Of a stretch of DNA of 64,000 bases, positions 43,491-56,900 are shown one piece after another. Every line of letters starts with the position of its first letter. Within the stretch, counting starts at the first letter, position 1. Under the pieces are notes generated by a model, which worked only from the letters and a program-made list of their open reading frames with translations, searched no databases and was not told the origin of the DNA. The stretch lies in the NCBI GenBank assembly GCA_033807775.1, contig CM066313.1, positions 60,620,484 through 60,684,483 on the forward strand, in the 5' to 3' direction. A program made the position numbers and the translations under genes. Origin of the DNA: Saussurea involucrata. Taxonomy: Eukaryota; Streptophyta; Magnoliopsida; Asterales; Asteraceae.

Positions 43491-44177
43491 GGGAAATTAA
43501 TTAAAATGCCCCAAGTTCAAAAATCGGTTACCAAAATGCCCCAAATCTCTCTCAATTTACTAAAATGTCCCATAATCTCGCGATTGGGCCCTCTATCGCG
43601 GACCTGGCCCAATTGGCCCGCGATGGGAGGCTGCGATGTGAACATTTGTCCTGCGATCCACACTAATTTGATATGTTTTGATTTCAAAGTTACATTTCAT
43701 ACCCCTATAATTATTAATTAGTTTACTTTATATCTTTTACTTTTTTAATTTTAATTTTACACCTTCATCATATTAACACATATAATCGTATATTAACTAA
43801 AATACGTTATAATTTAAATAAAAAAATATTCAACATTTGACTCATTTCGAAGGTATCGAATAGACGATTATAATGGTGTAACTTGTTAAAATTAAAACGT
43901 ATTTTTAACGTATTTTAGTTAATATACGATTATATGTATTAATATGATGAATGTGTAAAATTAAAATTAAAAAAGTAAAAGGTATAAAGTAAACTTTGAA
44001 ATTAGTATGGATCGCGGGACAAATGTTCCCATCGCGGCCTCCCATCACGGGCCAATTGGGCCAGGTCCGCGATAGAGGGCCCAATCGCGAGATTATGGGG
44101 CATTTTGGCAAATTGGAAGAAATTTGGAGCATTTTAGTAACCGATTTTTGAACTTGGGGCATTTTAATTAATTTCCC
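43491..44177. mobile_element. MULE-type MITE containing an inverted repeat X
   Basis: 687 bp with near-perfect TIRs of about 200 bp: GGGAAATTAATTAAAATGCC at 43491 and its complement ending 44177. Inner blocks CAATCTCGCGATTGGGCCC-like and CGCGATGGGAGGC pair with their inverses. The termini match those of MULE-1, MULE-2 and 63370-63494, so the same transposase type could act on it. The core (43690-44000) is a rearranged repeat X. No clear 9-bp duplication. Confidence 0.8.
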
Positions 44178-44383
44178 ATTTACTTAAGACAATAATGACT
44201 TATTATAATAACTTCACGAATTACTCAAAATCTATCAATTTTAATAAATTTAAAAATATTAAAAAATGTTAAAATAGTTATAGTTCAATTCACATCTACC
44301 TACAATTTTTTGTATATACATTAACATTAAAATTTATCTTTTACGTTTTTAACCGATAATTTAATATTATTTGAATATAAAAA

Positions 44384-44797
44384 AGAGTAAACTACAAATA
44401 TAGTCCTTATGGTTCGTCACAGATAACGTTTTTATCTCGACAGTTTGGAAATTATAAAATAGTTATCATGATTTGTAAAAACATTCGAATTTGGTCATCC
44501 CTCTAACAACAGTTAAAAAACTCCTTATTTCACATTTTTGTTTTCTATTATTTTTTATATCTTTTACTCAATCACGATCAATTTTATGATTTGGTCCCTA
44601 TGGTTTTTGATCAAGTAAAAGACAAAAATTTCAATGAAATATCGCTTATTTAACGAAGTTTTTAATAACTGTTAAAGATAAAAATCATATCTAAACGACT
44701 TTACAAACCATGATGGCTAGCTTGTAAACTCGAAACCGTAGAAACAAAAAAGTGTTATTTATGACAAACCACAAGGACCATATTTGTAATTTACTCT
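44384..44797. mobile_element. TIR MITE upstream of the vacuolar processing enzyme gene
   Basis: 414 bp. Left AGAGTAAACTACAAATATAG + TCCTTATGG; right CCACAAGGACCATATTTGTA + ATTTACTCT. Related termini to 41916-43385. The flanks (ATATAAAAA and ATAAATAAA) match at 7 of 9 bases, so a target duplication is possible. It ends 188 bp before the start codon. Confidence 0.7.
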
Positions 44798-44985
44798 ATA
44801 AATAAATTCTGCATTTAATAATTTTAAATTTAGGAACAAAACGAGACCCAAATAATTGACTTTAAACGGAATTATAAAGAAAAGAAACATAGTTACCACG
44901 CACACAAACGTTCTTTTCGTATATACATATACATATATAGATACAGATAAAGGTAAAGCTGGATTGAAGATCGCTAACTACTTCA

Positions 44986-47900
44986 ATGAAACGCTACGGA
45001 ACCCTCCTTCTACTTGCTCTCTCGATCGCCGGAGTTGTTCACGCTCGTATTACGGCCGACGAATTCATCCGATTACCATCGGAGAAACGTGACTCCGATG
45101 ACTTAGTTGGTACTCGATGGGCCGTCTTGCTTGCCGGATCTAACGGTTACTGGAATTACAGGCATCAGGTATCACGATTTCAGACCTTTTAATTGATTCT
45201 TAATTTGGGCTCTTCCTTTTGGTTTACTGTTGACAACTGAACTAGATGAGTAGATTCTCGTGCTGATTGAATTTCCGTCAAGGATTTACTGCAAGTTTTT
45301 ATGTATTGTTTTACTTGTAGTATATAATGTTGGCCAAATTTCACCTACATGGAGTCAATTATGCAATTAAAACCAACTTTTAAAACGTGATAACCTGCTT
45401 GCAGAACTTCATTTGTTAGAAATAAACTTCCAAAAGTTTGGTTTTTGGAGCAACTTTCTAAATATCCAATTCTGAAAGAAAATTTTAACTTACATATTTG
45501 TAAACCAAAATGGAACCAAATTCACCTTGGATCCTATTTTGGAAAATGAAAGTCGTTAACAAAGTTTTGGTTTCCAATACGAAGGTTGAAAGTGGTTTGC
45601 AATATAGGAATGAGAACAAAATTGGTTCAGTTTTATTGCAATTACAGGGTTTTAAGAAAATTGGCCAGTTTTTTTTTTCCTGAAAATTGATTCACCTTTT
45701 GTTTGTGTCATGCTGTAACAGCTTTCACTTCTTTGTTTTTCTCCTTCATATGAAGTCACTGATGTTTTGACTCTTTCCTTTATTATGTCCATCCGCTAGA
45801 GTATGTAGCAATGTAGCATTAGTTTACCGGCAAATTTGTCCTGTTGATAGTCATGGTGTTGTATTTCAGTAGGATCCCTTTGATTGATGTATATCTGTGC
45901 CAACAAAATTAAGCTCTCATTTGAATTAGTTGACTTGGCAAAATAAGTCTTTGGGAAGTCATACTTGTTATAAGGGATATATATATATATATATATCCCT
46001 AAGCAACTTATCTGGATTCTGGATTATAGCCACTGTTCTAAAAAGCTCGCCGCAACGGCCGCCATGGCACGCTGTGGCTCAAGGCCTGTGTCTCATGCCA
46101 TGCTATGCATGTGGCACGCCATAACCTAATGTGCGGTCTTTTGTTACACGGTATTTGATTTTTCTTACGTTTTTAATGTCTTATTTGCTAGGTTTTAATA
46201 CATAACATAATTTAACATGTTTATTATCTTTGACTTGTCGATTAATAGTACAAAACATATGTTTTATATATAATATTATATATGAAATAGAGATTTGCCG
46301 CTGTAAGTCACGCCTTGATAAACGCCATGGCCTCGTCGTGGCTCCTAAGGCTTGAGGCTTGGGTTCGCCGCCACGCTACGCCTCACGCCATTTAGAACCT
46401 TGATTATAGCACAGTATATGGATCACTTATATGGTCCAAGTAAAAATAAAGAGAATCGTACTACCAAATTTACCACTTTTTCCTTTCTCAAAGAGTTGGG
46501 CTGAGTTGGGAGTTTCCCCAAGAACGGATAAACTGAGGGAGGGGAGATTGCATTGGTCTAGGCACTTTCGTAGGAGATCGATGACGACTAGAAGTAGAGT
46601 ATAAGGAGTGACTGTAGAGGGAGTGAGGAGGAGGGGAAGGCCAAGGAGGATGTGGGACAAGCAGTTAAGGTTGGACATGGCAGCCCTAGATATTTACGAG
46701 CACATGACCTTTGATAGGAGGATTAGTGTAGCAAACTAGCATTATAGACCTATAGCTACCATAGTCGGGGAGAAGGGAGTTGGACAGGTTAGGAGGGGGG
46801 TAGAGGGCTGGTAGTTTAGAGTGGAGATGTGCCTTTGCCGTACTTGCGACGTGACATATTGCCTTACCAATCGCACCGCCATAGCGGTGCTATCGCGGTT
46901 AGTGGTCATGGGACAAATAGCGATCCCTCGATTAGTGGCACTGTTTACCGCTAAATGACAGCATTTTGAATGCAAAAAAGCAGCCACATAACCTCTATTT
47001 GTAAATAGGTTGTTTTGGTGTTAATAAAATAATTATATCGGCTTTTATTTAGGATTTGCATTTGGTTTTCTTTTAGCCCAACAATATCAACGCTTCATTA
47101 TCCTTATTTTTTGGACTAGGACACCATTTAAAAAAAAAATTGAACTTGAACACCATTTTTCTTATTTTTTTGGATTTGGACTCATGTTTGACCTCTTGAT
47201 TACTTAGTTTTAATTGGACTTGGACATCATTATCCTTATATATTTTTTATGAAATACATCATATATGTTGAGTTATGTATGTTGTAATCACTCTAATAAA
47301 GTGATGTATTTCTCATTTTCTAAAGGAAACTTTACACCATGGTTTTAAAAGGCGTTTGAGGCGTAAGCCTCGAGGCGAGGCGGTCCAAAACCGCTTCTGA
47401 GGCTTAAGCCTCAGGGATCTGGACGAGGCTTACGCCTTGATAACTGAGGCGGTTCTGTGAGGCGTGAGGCGCTGGTGAGGCTAGCCTCAGCTCCTTTTCT
47501 ATATTTTCTGAGTTTTTGTCCCCTGTCTTTTAAAAAAAGTGGCTAGCCTCAGCTCCTTTTCTATATTTTCTGAGTTTTTGTCCCCTGTCTTTTAAAAAAA
47601 GTAGAAAAAGTCAAAAAGCAAATATACTTTTATTAATTTTGTCTATTTGGGGTGTCCTTTCTAGAGATAAAGGGGGTGACCATCTTTTTCTTCTCTCTCG
47701 GTTTCTCCTACAATCAAACTTCATTTTTTCTCTTCTCCTATTCTCACATTTTACTCTGTCAAGAAACTGCACTTTTCTGAGTTGTTTCTGAGTTGGAAGA
47801 TGAAGATGATAGTGATCATGGATACGAATACGATGGTGGAGCTATGCAATTTGATCATGTTACGGGGAACTATAACTTGTAAATTGTTATGTTTTTGGAC

Positions 47901-50900
47901 TTATGACTAGTATTTTTGTGAACTTATGACTAGTAATTTTGTTAAGCTATGACGTTTAAAATTTGGTATGGAATTATGTTTTGCACTTTTGCTTATTATT
48001 AGTATTTATCAATTTTATTTTGTATGGAATTATATATTATATATATTATATATATACATGTCTCGAGGCTTACGCCTCGAACGCCTCGAGGCTTACGCCT
48101 CGCCTCATTGGAGGAAAACGCCTCGAGGCTCGATTCCGCCTTTTAAAACTATGCTTTACACTACTATATATACAACAAAGGAACCTATTTAAGGAAAACA
48201 GACTATCACACTAAGAAAGAGAAGCTCTAATTTACTATATCTAACACTTCTCCTCAAGTTTTAGCGAAGGTGTTAATCACGCCCATCTTGCTACAAATAA
48301 AATTCATTTGTGCTTTACGTAATGGCTTTTCAAAATGTCGGCAAACTGGTCCTAATGTGCACCCATTGAATCGATGAAGGGTCTATCTAAGTTCGTACAA
48401 CACGGTCTCTGATAAGATGACAATCAACTTCAATATGTTTAATCCTCGTATGGAGACTTGATTCTTGGCTATATGAATAGCTAACTGGTTATCACAATAT
48501 AGTCTCATCAAGTCGTCTGTAATCACTCCAAGCTCACTTAGGAGTCTCATTACCCGCGTCATTTCGCATGACACATCTGTCCTGGTCTTAATCGACACTT
48601 GATCGACAGATAGTATGTTGTTTCTTGCTTTTCCAAGAAACTAGCTTGTTAGGTCCATGATCTTCATACAATCCAAGTATTGTGTAACAAGAAGATGAAG
48701 AACATTATTGAAAAGGAAATCTAACCTAGAGAAAACACAAAGTGATTAAAGATCTACATCTTGTATTAATGAATTCACTTCTTACAAACTACAAGTAAAG
48801 ACCTATTTATAGTCTTCATCACTTGCTACAACAATTAAGCATAAGCCCTTTAACACAGCTATTGCTTTACAAAACTTTCTATTATAAAGGACAACTTCAG
48901 TGTCCTAACATTCTCCCCTAAAGTTTTGGAAAGCAAATCATCTTCAAAACATTAGCTCCTCTCCCCCTTGATTTCCTTGTAAAAACTTTAGCGGTGCATT
49001 CTTCAAATGTAGGCTTGGCTCCCCCTTGAAAGTTGCTCTTTGCCTCGACTAAATGCACTAAAATCATCTTCAAAGTGTATGCATTTAGTGAAAAACAAAG
49101 AATCCGTCTTGCTTGAAGGAGGAACGGTAATAAGCACGCACTACTAGGTAGGGATGAGACGACCCAAGCAAATAACATTGTTCAGCAACTGTAGAGAAAT
49201 GCTCATCTTCAAAATACTTCAAGCCACTGAATGAAGAGAATCCAGAACTTCAATCTTCAAGAAATAGCTGGATGATTATAAGCACTCAAAAGTCTGAATC
49301 ACAACCAAAGCACCAGAACAATGATTGCAAGCTCTCACAATTCTGGTTGATCAAGTCAGAGGAATGATAAAGAGCACTCAAAGGTCTAGCATCGTCAACA
49401 AAACTTCAGAATAATGATTGCAAATATTCAAGCGTCTCTTCCAATCCAATCAAAGACTGAACTCCAACAATCAACTTCTGAAAATCTTGAAAGACTGGAG
49501 CCCTTTTAAACTTTGACAGTTGCTAGATGTATGTGGCAAGCTGAATATCAGAGTGATGTCACACACGCGTTATGCTAAAGTCCATGAACAATGTCCCCCT
49601 CCTGAGACTTAGCATGGGGGTTCCGCTACCCGGTTAGCGGTTTTTTTTTTTTAATGAATAGTATTTTTCAATAAATTTCTTGGATCCGAAACCATCAGAA
49701 TTCGGACCATGAAGCATCCGAAACCAATGAATCCGGATTAAGTAGGGTGCGAAATCAGCTCAATTCGGATTAAGGAGGATTCGAAATCAAGGAAGTCGGA
49801 ACAAGAAGGGTCCGAAATCATGGGAATTCGGATCATGAAGGGTTCGAAATCACTCAATTCGGATCATGTTGGGTGCGAAATCACTCAATTCGGATCATGT
49901 TGGGTGCGAAATCACTCAATTCGGATCATGTTGGGTGCGAAATCAGGGAATTCGAATCATGTAGAGTGCGAAATCAATGAATTCGGATCGTGAAGGGTTC
50001 GAAATCAATGAATCTGGATCATGTAGGGTTCGAAATCAAGCCATTTCGTATCATGTTGGATGCGAAACCATGCCTATCTTGAATAAATGGAATTCGAAAC
50101 CATTAGAATGAGGATTAGAAAGATGCGAAGCCATCCATACCTTTGAACCTTTAGGTGTAAGCACATTCCGAAATTCAGAACTAAGATGACCAAATTCAGC
50201 AATATTTCGGACTTCACAAGATCCGAAACCAACAACTCTGAACAGTTCGAAACCATCTAAGCCATCCAAACAATAGTAGCATCCGAAACCATGAACAGTA
50301 AAACATGAAGGATCCGAAATCATCAATGAACAGTAAACGATGAAGGATCCGAATTCATCAAGAATAATCCGAATTCATCAAGAATAATCCGAATTCAAGT
50401 AACAGCATCCGAAAATCACTAAAATCATCATAACTTCTTCAATTCTTGACCAATTTCAGTGATTCTTTCGCAGACTTATTCGAAAAATGAAGATGAACAG
50501 ATTTCTAGTTGATCAAAACTTGTAATTTGATCGATTTGGCATACTTTTGATCCAAAAAGTGAGTTCGACTTTTTCTTGAACAAACACCATAAGAATCCGA
50601 AATCTGAGCAAAATAGGGCTAAAAACACTTGAATTGTGAAGATCCGATGATCGTATCGATGAAAAATTCTTCGATTTGGCTCTGATACCACTTGTTAGGT
50701 CCATGATCTTCATACAATCCAAGTATTGTGTAACAAGAAGATGAAGAACATTATTGAAAAGGAAATCTAACCTAGAGAGAACACAAAGTGATTAAAGATC
50801 TACATCTTGTATTAATGAATTCACTTCTTACAAACTACAAGTAAAGACCTATTTATAGTCTTCATCACTTGCTACAACAATTAAGCATAAGCCCTTTAAC

Positions 50901-53900
50901 ACAGCTATTGCTTTACAAAACTTTCTATTATAAAGGACAACTTCAGTGTCCTAACATAGATTTCCTCCAAGAGAAACTAAGATGTTTTATCTATGATTCG
51001 GCATTGGGTCTGTTTGGTTTGGTTTCCTTTCTCAAAGAGAGAAACTAAGATGTTTTATCTATGAAAAATAATTGTTGTGAATTTGGTGGCATGTTTGATG
51101 GGGTCTATCACTTTTCGTAAATAAAAAACATGGCGAGTTTAAGCATATTAAGTTCTTTTAGTTTGGAATATTTGTCGATAAATGAAGTAAGATTGAAATG
51201 TTGATATTCAATCATTCTATTAGAAAAATAGAAAGAAGATATATATGAGTACGGATGGTGCAACAGAGAAGAAAACTGAATTAAATTTTCATGAAGTAAA
51301 TGGCAATGGTAGGGTAGTGATTTCTATCCTCGGTGAATGAAAGTTGCGGCCATTCTTGTTTAGAATTGTAAGAAATATACTTAGACTAAATAGTGAGGCC
51401 CAGAAGTTGCAATCAAAAGATTGTTTCTATTCTCAGGGAGAGAGAGTTAGTATAACATTTGTGTTGTTGACTCCTTAGACATTAGTGGTGGAATTGGAAT
51501 GGAAGTACGAATAATTTACTTAAACTAGTTATTTATATGCTTAGAATTGTTATTTGTTTTGTTCGTAATGATGTTTACATTTATACTTAGTGATTTTTAT
51601 ATTCTGTTAAATAATATTAGCTAAAAGCCAATCATGTTTTTGTTTTGTTCTTTTTGATTGTTTGTTCATTTATTAAAATCCCTTCATTTTCTGCTTCAGG
51701 CGGATGTATGTCATGCATATCAAATCCTGAAAAACGGTGGCCTCAAGGATGAAAACATTGTGGTTTTCATGTATGATGACATTGCAAATAATGAAGAGAA
51801 CCCCAGATCTGGAGTCATTATTAATAGCCCGCATGGCGCTGATGTATATCATGGAGTGCCAAAGGTTTACGTTTCGTTATCAGAAACTCACTCGTTTCAA
51901 TATTTGTGAGATATTTTTTATTCTCATGTGGTGCATTTTGTTTATTTGCAGGATTACACCGGGGAAGATGTCACTGTTGACAACTTTTTTGCTGTTCTGC
52001 TAGGAAATAAAACTGCAGTCAGAGGTGGCAGCGGAAAGGTTGTGAATAGCGGTCCCAATGATCACATTTTTATATACTATTCTGATCATGGTGGTCCAGG
52101 TGTGCTTGGTAAGCTACTTCATCCTACTAATTTGTTCTGTTTGGTCAAAGGCCGCTTGGTCTGTTTGGTATGTAAGTTGCATTCTAATTTGTAAGCTCAG
52201 AGAGTAAATTCTAATAATAGAGTAATTGTTGAAATAATGAAATCTCCCCACATCAACTGGGATGCTCTATTCTGTATCTATATTATTACTAAAGTTGAAA
52301 CTCATACACTTGTTTACTGGTTATGCTGTGCATATTTGTAGGGATGCCAACAAGTCCATACATGTATGCAAATGATCTGATTGACGTCTTGAAAAAAAAA
52401 CATGCTTCTGGAACATACAAAAGCTTGGTAATTTTTTCGTCTGGTTTGTTGTACCATCAAATGGATAGAGCATCTCCAACAGATTCTCCAAAATTTCTTC
52501 AAAATGGAGAATCAAAAAATCAAAATCTCCAAAAAATTTACATTCAACTCCAACAGCTTCTCCATTTTGGAGATTACAACATTAGTTATATTATTAAAGT
52601 ATTCAATTCACTTTAAAAAATATTATTTCTCCTTCCTAAACGTTTCACTTCAAGAATTCTTATTGCTGTGAATAATAAAAGGTCATTTTCTCTCTCTTAA
52701 CTCCTAAGCAATCATTTTTAGGGAGTTTTCCAAATTTGAAGAATTTTACCATCTCTCTCCTACTTTATGTATTTCAAGAATCTGTTTGGAGCAAAACAAA
52801 AAAAATTAGCCCAAAATCCTCAAAATCTTCGTTTTCTCCATTTGGTAAAATCTGTTGCAGATGCTCTTGTATATCAGCTTAAACAGGGAAGAATATTTTC
52901 TATTTGTAGGTATTTTACCTTGAAGCGTGTGAATCTGGAAGTATTTTCGAGGGTCTTCTCCCCGTGGGTTTAAATATCTATGCAACGACAGCATCTGGCC
53001 CAGATGAGAACAGCTGGGGTACATACTGTCCTGGAGATACTCCTAGTGCACCCCCAGAATATGACACCTGTCTGGGTGACTTGTACAGTGTTGCATGGAT
53101 GGAAGACAGGTACATTTGAGTTCTTGTGATGCCTTTTAATGTATGTAAAAAGTAAGGGAAGTGAATACAAATAACAAAAATGTTTTGCTATTGGTCAAAT
53201 GTCTAAAATGACTCTAATTGAGAGAAAACAAAGAAAACTTAGAGTAAAAGTCAAAGTTACAAATATCAAGTAGCAATTACTGATTACTAATGGGGTAAAA
53301 TTGTAAATTTGGATCAGAAACTTACGGAAAAAGGAAATGTTGCATGTTTTTGGGTTGCAACCCAAAACAGAAGTCACAATTTTTTTGGATGGAGGAAATA
53401 TGATATTTGAAGCTCCTTAACCCTGTTTAGAGTTGGTCACATGCTACACACCCTCAAACCAGCCTACCTGTTTGTTTCACATATTCTAAAAGGGGAAAGA
53501 AGGGCAATTCAGGGAATGTTGAGCTAGATTGTTAAGTTTGTTAGCACAGGGGTAAAGGGAGAGTTTATAATTAGGAGCCTATTACATATGGTGATAAATA
53601 GAAGAGAGTAGCATAAAGGGAGGTAGGCAGAAAATAGAGTGATTAGTATCCTTGGGAGACTCGAATCCTAGGGATTATTCTTCTTTCAGTCTTTCGGCCT
53701 TATATTGAAGTTCTTTTCATTTCTGGAATGGTACTTGATCATCTTGTGACATATGAGAAATACAATAGTAAACCCATGCAGGAAATTCATCTTTTAACTG
53801 AAAAGGAGTTGCAACATGTTGAAAGAAGTATATAATGGTGACAGCTCATATGTGACTCAGCTGGTATTGTCACCTCTGTGCAGACATCTTCCAACGTTTC

Positions 53901-56900
53901 CTGTACTACCCTTAGGCAATTCTGGCAAAAAGGTCTACGTGTGTACCTATCGAGGAGTATTTTCTACTTTTATTCTTTATGTTATCCAATAGTATCCCCC
54001 CTGTGCATTCAATCTTTTCAATCAAGAAGAAAAGATTCTATCGTCTTTTCCCTGTCTCTACATTTTCTTAATTTTAAACTTGGTATTAGAACCTATCATG
54101 GCTAATACCACGCCTGTGTCATCTCCTATGAGTAATACAAGCAACACTCACCAAACAGCAACACTCTTATTATTCTATCCTCTTTTGGCCATTTCTTGGT
54201 CATTCCTCATCATTTCTTCCTCTCATTACCATAAAGCTCAACAGGTACAGTTTCACCATCTGGATCTGCATGCACAAAACCTCGAAGGATTCATTTTGGG
54301 CTAAAAAGTATGTCCTCAACATCTTCAGTTCCTCTAGTCAATCCAACCTACACCTCATGTATAAGTACAGATCAAGCTATACTGAGTTGGCTTCTCCACT
54401 CCATATCTATAAATTTGTTTGGTAATGTTGTGAACTGTACCGGTTCTCAAAATGTTTGGACAACCTTGAATCTGTGTTCAAACAAGTTCTAAGGTTTGTT
54501 TTTGCAACTGAGGTTCCAGATGCATTCTTTCAAAAAGGGAGGAATGACCCTCCATGATTACGTTTTGAAGATGAAAGGCTTAGCAGAAGGCCTCTCAGCA
54601 ACTAGACAGAGTTATCTGATTACAAGGGGTGGGTGTCTAGGAGGAGTTTTTACCCTTGACATTAGGAAACTCGAAGGTGATTTTGGATATCTAGTGGCTT
54701 GAGAAACTCAGGGCAGTCGCAACCAATTGGAAAACTACTTATGAAGTTCAATGTGAAATGGGTAGTTGTTACCTTGAAAGGGGATCCTTCATTGGAATGT
54801 TCTGAAGGCACACTGAAAACATATTCCGCAGGAAGGGGATTTTTGGATCAGATTCAACCAGGTGGAAGGGTAGGATAACTTAGATGCACTACTCTAGAAT
54901 GCTTGGATTCTCCTCTTTTAATCATTCAACCTTAAGTTTCCTTCACTATTTTGCTGTCTTTATAGTCTATTGTATGCTCTTGGTTGCATTAATGTGGGTT
55001 GTAGCTCTTTTTATTTCTGGAAATCATACGTAATCAGCTTGTGATTCATCATATCTTTCGCCTGTTTAACTGATTCTCTTTTCTTACTGGCAGTGAAGTA
55101 CACAACCTGCAAGCAGAAACAATCATGCAGCAATATCATCTGGTAAGAGCCATAATGAATATGAAAGATATTTCCAATCATATCTAATGCTCTATCATAA
55201 AGTATTTAGGTTTATATTCGTAAAAACTGTTAATTTTTCAAGGGTACAACTTATCAAACATTAAGTATAATTATTAATGCATACAAAAAAGTCAATTTCT
55301 AAAATATTCTTATTGTGCTCTTCTTTATGAAGAGAATTTATGGAAACCTCTACCACCCTTCCCAAATATAAGGTCAATGAACCAAATAAACGACAGTATT
55401 TTTGATATGTTTGGAAACCTCATCTCATACTTTATCCATTTCCAAAAAAACAAGTAATTGATTTAGAACAATTCAATTTTCGGGTTAAAATTAAATTTTA
55501 CCTTGTGCTACGTGGCAGAGGTACACTTCTAGTTAAATATAAAGTATGTTTGTTTTCATATTTTCTCAATTGTGTGGATGAGAAACTATATATATATACA
55601 CCTATATATAGGGGGCTATTTGTGGGAGAACTCTGTATTTTGTGAAAACTGTGAGATCCATTCACAACCACACATGCTGAACCCATACATGGAAATTCAC
55701 ACTGTGATTACTTACTGAACCCAATCCAATGTGTTTTCTACTTCAAACATTAAACTCAAACATGGTAATTCACACCGTTAATACTCATTGATCCAACGCA
55801 TGAGTGTTTTATGTTTCAAACATTAAACCTAAGACATGGTAATTCACACTGTGATTACTCACTGAACCCATACATACGGTTGGATCTCACAGTTCTCATA
55901 AATAACCGGGTTCTCAAATGATTACCACCCTATAATATATATATATATATAGGGTTGGGTTCCAGTGAGAGTGAAAGTTATGGTGAGAAGTGTAAGAAGG
56001 GATCTCCACCCTTGGATGCAAATTAGGATGAGATGCACCGAGATCCGATGCACCGAGATGCACCGGATCAATCCCAGTATCAACTATCTAGCGTGATTCA
56101 TGGGTGGGCTTGAGATTAAAAGTGATCAAGGGTCTAGATTCCTTCTTACCTTCTCACCTCAACTCCTCTTCTCACATGGTCCTTTGTCTCTCTCTCTATA
56201 TATATATACATATATATATTTATATATCTTGTCTGCATGCATAGAAGATGAGCATATAAATTAAAATTGGTTTTGAAGTTATTATGGCAAAAAGTTGGAA
56301 CTTCCATTTCACATATTATCTCAATAATAATTTTTGAATCACTATATTGGCTCGAGCAGGTTAAGGAAAGAACTTCAAATGGAAACTCCAATTATGGATC
56401 CCATGTAATGCAGTATGGGGACTTGCAGCTTAGCATGGATGAACTGTACCTGTATTTGGGTACAAATCCTGCAAACGAAAACCTCACTTTTCTTGATACT
56501 AACTCCCTACGACCAGCTTCAAAAGCTGTCAACCAACGTGATGCTGATCTCTTACATTTCTGGCATAAGGTTTGTCCAACCATCCTCATGCTTCAGCTTC
56601 ACTTGTATGTTTCTTTTTTCTTTTTCCTTTTCTTTTAAGTATATAATATTTATATGTGGCAAATTAACGCTATGTCAATGGCCCTATAGTTTGGCTTGTA
56701 TGTTTCTTGTGACAATAATTCCTTTTTTTTTTAATTTTTTGTTGAACTTTAGTAATAACTTATTTTGATGACAGTACTGGAAGGCGCCAGAAGGATCTAG
56801 AAGGAAGACGGAATCTGGGAAACAGTTTGCTGAAGCAATGTCTCACAGAATGCACGTTGACAGCAGTATAAAACTGGTGGGGAAGGTTTTGTTTGGAATG

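Noticed and set aside
43491..44177. 9-bp target duplication around the MITE
   Set aside because: Flanks TATGTATTA and ATTTACTTA match at only four of nine positions, so not claimed.
46742..46987. Minus-strand 81-codon ORF in VPE intron 1
   Set aside because: No recognisable domain; palindromic GCGGT words suggest repeat debris.
55590..56200. Helitron termini
   Set aside because: No TC start with CTRR end and hairpin; the ends pair as inverted repeats, so TIR MITEs fit better.
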